This document shows positions 61,492 to 64,000 of a stretch of 64,000 bases of DNA, piece after piece; position 1 is the stretch's first letter, and each line of letters opens with the position of its first letter. Origin of the DNA: Atribacter laminatus (GTDB taxonomy: Bacteria; Atribacterota; Atribacteria; Atribacterales; Atribacteraceae). The DNA is taken from positions 372,001-436,000 of the forward strand of contig NZ_CP065383.1 in the NCBI RefSeq assembly GCF_015775515.1, given 5' to 3'. Below the pieces are notes generated by a model. It ran no database searches, was not told the DNA's origin, and saw only the letters and a program-made list of their open reading frames with translations. The position numbers and the translations under genes are program-made.

Positions 61492-61632
61492 TTCATTTTC
61501 CTCCTTCATAAAATCTTACCAGCTAATTTATAGTAGCTTTGAGAAAGTTGTCGGTTTGTATATAAATTTATATCATAAAATCATACCACTTTCGAACATT
61601 TCTCAACAGGACAATAAAGCTTGCACAAATGA

Positions 61633-61668
61633 AAAGGGCGCCATTCCTAAACCGGAATGGCGCCCTTT
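61633..61668 (-). terminator. Intrinsic terminator of the five-tRNA cluster
   Basis: AAAGGGCGCCATTCC and GGAATGGCGCCCTTT form a 15-bp perfect stem with a 6-nt loop, followed by T residues on the minus strand. It starts 10 nt after tRNA-Val ends. Confidence 0.9.
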
Positions 61669-61677
61669 CAAATCTTC

Positions 61678-61752
61678 TGGTGGGCGGCACAGGACTCGAA
61701 CCTATGGCCTCTTCCGCGTCAAGGAAGCGTTCTTCCTCTGAACTAGCCGCCC
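61678..61752 (-). tRNA. tRNA-Val (anticodon GAC)
   Basis: Acceptor GGGCGGC pairs with GCCGCCC, then ACCA. Anticodon stem CTTCC/GGAAG encloses TTGACGC, so the anticodon is GAC. T-loop is TTCGAGT. It is the last gene of the cluster. Confidence 0.94.
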
Positions 61753-61768
61753 ACATATTCTATATTCT

Positions 61769-61843
61769 TGGAGGCGGCACTCGGACTTGAACCGAGGATG
61801 AAGGATTTGCAGTCCTCTGCCTTAGCCGCTTGGCTATGCCGCC
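61769..61843 (-). tRNA. tRNA-Cys (anticodon GCA)
   Basis: Acceptor GGCGGCA pairs with TGCCGCC, discriminator T, then CCA. Anticodon loop CTGCAAA gives GCA. T-loop is TTCAAGT. Confidence 0.95.
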
Positions 61844-61859
61844 AAAGTCTTCCATTATC

Positions 61860-61935
61860 TGGAGCGGAAGACGGGACTTGAACCCGCGACCCTCACCTTG
61901 GCAAGGTGACGCTCTACCAACTGAGCTACTTCCGC
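61860..61935 (-). tRNA. tRNA-Gly (anticodon GCC)
   Basis: Acceptor GCGGAAG pairs with CTTCCGC, discriminator T, then CCA. Anticodon loop TTGCCAA gives GCC. The D-arm is GCTCAGTTGGTAGAGC. Confidence 0.96.
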
Positions 61936-61949
61936 CTCTCAAGCTACAA

Positions 61950-62025
61950 TGGTGCCGAGACCCAGAATTGAACTGGGGACGCATGGATTTTCAGTCCATC
62001 GCTCTACCATCTGAGCTATCTCGGC
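61950..62025 (-). tRNA. tRNA-Phe (anticodon GAA)
   Basis: Acceptor GCCGAGA pairs with TCTCGGC, then ACCA. Anticodon loop CTGAAAA gives GAA. The D-arm is GCTCAGATGGTAGAGC. Confidence 0.96.
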
Positions 62026-62032
62026 ACTCATT

Positions 62033-62111
62033 TGGCGGGGTCGACGGGATTTGAACCCGCGGTCTTCAACGTGACAGGCTGACGTGTTTGGCCAGGCTAC
62101 ACCACGACCCC
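62033..62111 (-). tRNA. tRNA-Asp (anticodon GTC)
   Basis: Acceptor GGGGTCG pairs with CGACCCC, discriminator G as usual for Asp, then CCA. Anticodon stem TCAGC/GTTGA encloses CTGTCAC, giving GTC. It is the first tRNA of the five-gene cluster (Asp-Phe-Gly-Cys-Val). Confidence 0.93.
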
Positions 62112-62221
62112 GCTCATTTGTACTTCGGATTCAGGATACCTCCCTCGCCCGAAAGCAATTAACATTTTAATAGGTCAAAAGGCTTTTGGCAAGTCTTTCT
62201 TGAAAATATTCAGGGAAAGCT

Positions 62222-62608
62222 TTATTTATTTTCCTGAATAACCTTATTATAATCATCGGAACTTAACAATTGCCCAACTTCTTCCGGTTGAGTCGATTGA
62301 ATAACACAAATCCATCCTTTTTCATAAGGACTTTGATTAATAACCTCTGGTTTATTTTCAAGGAGAGAATTCACTTCAGTTATGACACCAGAAATTGGTG
62401 AATAAAGGTTGGATACCGTTTTAATCGATTCAACATCACCGATTTTATCTCCCTTTTTAACCGTTAGGTTCGGTTTTGGCAACTCAACATACACTAGGTC
62501 CCCCAATTCTTCCTGAGCAAAATCAGTGATGCCACAGCGATAAGCGCCATTTTCCTCTTTTACCCACAAATGCTCGGGAGTATACAATAAATCTTTGGGA
62601 ATATTCAT
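62222..62608 (-). CDS. gcvH: Glycine cleavage system H protein
   Basis: A 128-residue lipoyl carrier that shuttles the aminomethyl group between P, T and L proteins. The lipoylated lysine is Lys63 in GDVESIKTVSNLYSPISG. The opening PEHLWVKEENGAYRCGITDF and AQEELGDLVYVELP are also typical. AGGAGGTTTCAT precedes the ATG. It lies directly downstream of the lpd gene, which supplies the L protein; P and T proteins are not in the window. Alternatively, it may serve lipoate relay. Confidence 0.95.
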   Translation of the reverse strand: MNIPKDLLYTPEHLWVKEENGAYRCGITDFAQEELGDLVYVELPKPNLTVKKGDKIGDVESIKTVSNLYSPISGVITEVNSLLENKPEVINQSPYEKGWICVIQSTQPEEVGQLLSSDDYNKVIQENK

Positions 62609-62653
62609 ATGAAACCTCCTCGTTTTGGCCAGATGTTCAATCCAAATAACTAT

Positions 62654-64000
62654 TTAAAAAAGATGCAATGAAGATCCAAAGACAGAATCAGCTGCTTCCA
62701 TAACGGTTTCAGTGAGAGTGGGATGAGGATGAATGGTGTGGGCGATCTCTTCGGGAGTCGATTCCAATGCCATTGCCAAGGTTAGTTCACCGATGAGATC
62801 AGATGCGTGAGGTCCAATTATATGAGCGCCTAAGATCTCACCAGTTTTTTGGTCGGCAATAATTTTAGTAAATCCTTCGGTTTCTCCTTCAATTAAGGCT
62901 TTCCCAACTGCTCGGAAAGGAAACTTTCCAACTTTCACATCGAATCCTGAGGCAATCGCTTCATCCTCGGTTAAGCCTACTGAGCTGATTTCTGGTGAAC
63001 AAAAAATACAATTCGGTATGACTCGGTAATTCATGGTTGCTTCTTTTCCCATTATACTATTAATAGCTACTTCTGCTTCTTTAAAAGCAACATGGGCTAA
63101 AAGATATTTCCCATTGACATCACCAGCAGCAAAAATTGATGGCACCGAAGTTTTCATTTGTAAATCGGTAGTGATCGCTTTTTGATCCATCTTTATTCCG
63201 GCTTTCTCTGGATAAAGACGGTCAGTCATTGGCACTCTTCCGGTAGCGATTAAAACATAATCACCTTCAGCCACCTTGGTCTCAGAATTTTGTTCATAGG
63301 ATACTTGGAGTTTTTTATCTTTAGAAATTCCAACCACTTTCGCATTGGTATGAATCTTCATTCCTTTCTTTTCTAATATTTCAACTAAAAGCTTGACGAC
63401 CTCACTATCGGCAATGGGAAGGATATTGGGAAGCATTTCAATCACTTCAACTTGAGTTCCAAAGGTGTTGAGAATGCAGGCCATTTCCATTCCGATATAA
63501 CCGCCGCCGATCACGACTAATTTTTCCGGAATAGATGGTAAATCCAATACTTCATCACTATCAATGACTCCATCCAAATCCACCCCTGGAACCGGTAAAT
63601 GGGCAGATTTCGAACCGGTCGCAATCAGGATGTGTTTGGCTTGAATGGTTTCTTTCTTTTTCTCTTTCCCTATGACTTCAATTGTCTGTTTATCCAAGAA
63701 GGAACCAATCCCGTCAATAACTTCTACTCCGGCTTTTTTTAATAAAAATCGAACTCCTCCGGTTAATTGTTTAACCACTTTATTCTTCCGAGCCACGACT
63801 CGAGTCCAGTCTACTCCATCTACTTTTAGCTGAACTCCAAATTCTGCAGCTCGTTCACTGAGGTGAAAAATTTCCTGTGATCGAAATAAAGCTTTGGTTG
63901 GAATACAGCCTCGGTTTAAGCAAGTTCCTCCAATATCACGACTTTCAATCAAAAGAGTATTTATTCCTTTTTGTCTTGCACGAATAGCAGCCGCATAACC
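62654..64000 (-). CDS. lpd: Dihydrolipoyl dehydrogenase, N-terminus cut by window edge
   Basis: FAD-dependent NAD-linked enzyme that reoxidises dihydrolipoyl groups. About 449 residues are visible. The frame runs from the window edge as GYAAAIRARQKGINTLLIES, then GGTCLNRGCIPTKAL with the redox-active cysteine pair. VVIGGGYIGMEMACILNTFG near the centre is the NAD-binding motif, IFAAGDVNGKYLLAHVAFKE the second FAD motif, and HPHPTLTETVMEAA the C-terminal His-Glu site. Only the first few residues with the FAD GxGxxG motif lie outside. gcvH follows by 45 bp. Confidence 0.95.
   Translation of the reverse strand, partial: GYAAAIRARQKGINTLLIESRDIGGTCLNRGCIPTKALFRSQEIFHLSERAAEFGVQLKVDGVDWTRVVARKNKVVKQLTGGVRFLLKKAGVEVIDGIGSFLDKQTIEVIGKEKKKETIQAKHILIATGSKSAHLPVPGVDLDGVIDSDEVLDLPSIPEKLVVIGGGYIGMEMACILNTFGTQVEVIEMLPNILPIADSEVVKLLVEILEKKGMKIHTNAKVVGISKDKKLQVSYEQNSETKVAEGDYVLIATGRVPMTDRLYPEKAGIKMDQKAITTDLQMKTSVPSIFAAGDVNGKYLLAHVAFKEAEVAINSIMGKEATMNYRVIPNCIFCSPEISSVGLTEDEAIASGFDVKVGKFPFRAVGKALIEGETEGFTKIIADQKTGEILGAHIIGPHASDLIGELTLAMALESTPEEIAHTIHPHPTLTETVMEAADSVFGSSLHLF

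Noticed and set aside
61510-61632. T-box leader for thrS
   Set aside because: No T-box sequence (AGGGTGG) or specifier stem is visible upstream of thrS; the hairpin further upstream belongs to the tRNA cluster.

Overview
The window is AT-rich bacterial chromosome, densely coded on both strands, from what looks like an anaerobic, heterotrophic, diderm organism. The diderm call rests on a complete lipopolysaccharide-export block (LptC, LptA, LptB and an LptF/G permease). The anaerobic call rests on radical-SAM, ferredoxin-type, Fe-S fumarase, iron alcohol dehydrogenase and rubrerythrin-like proteins. Several genes are best read from TTG or GTG starts with good ribosome-binding sites. The gene mix would fit a deep-branching lineage such as Atribacterota, but that assignment is inference from the repertoire; no ribosomal RNA gene is present to settle it.

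Layout. 1-5.6 kb: start of murA (cut by the window edge), topB, and a malic enzyme/two-subunit fumarase operon. 5.7-16.9 kb: redox and small orphan genes (C_GCAxxG_C_C protein, a frameshifted B12/radical-SAM gene, DUF951, nitroreductase), then a membrane cluster with a 978-residue coiled-coil/LysM protein, two anchored proteins of unknown function, a DUF2148 protein and an iron alcohol dehydrogenase; then an Lrp-type RAM domain and an aldo/keto reductase with a ferredoxin tail. 17-23 kb: an ornithine/lysine-decarboxylase-type enzyme and a BMP-family nucleoside ABC transporter. 23-26 kb: NAD-type isocitrate dehydrogenase, FAH-family hydrolase, AEC carrier. 26-31.8 kb: DUF3084, the Lpt block, a thioredoxin-rhodanese fusion and a FlgM-like protein. 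32-42 kb: cyclase, glycosyltransferase, AI-2E-type permease, sirtuin, DUF362 ferredoxin protein, FolT-like S component, rubrerythrin-like protein, and an operon of Zn-ribbon protein, ECF sigma factor, anti-sigma factor, serine acetyltransferase and a cysteine-rich membrane protein. 42-52 kb: carbohydrate region with two LacI regulators, a fucose-isomerase-family enzyme, a phosphomannose-isomerase-like cupin, a ribose-type ABC transporter and a decayed locus. 52-64 kb: tRNA-Leu and tRNA-Val, DUF2294, a large PEPCK/HprK-like protein behind a terminator-bearing leader, an epimerase, PrmA, thrS, a five-tRNA cluster, gcvH and the start of lpd (cut by the edge).

How it fits together. Sugars and nucleosides are imported by two ABC systems. 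Three LacI-type operators with the half-site TGAAATCG sit directly after -10 boxes in the carbohydrate region, so local LacI proteins probably control fucose-type isomerisation and sugar uptake. Malic enzyme, fumarase and isocitrate dehydrogenase supply the C4/C6 acid node, and GcvH/Lpd the lipoyl-dependent node.

The most unusual signals are: a strong promoter followed by a possibly folded RNA of about 90 nt and a perfect intrinsic terminator ahead of the divergent PEPCK/HprK-like gene; the operator set with its decayed partner locus; a 9-T frameshift in a radical-SAM gene; a 130-bp perfect in-frame duplication inside the coiled-coil gene; and a mosaic family of intergenic repeats at four sites.
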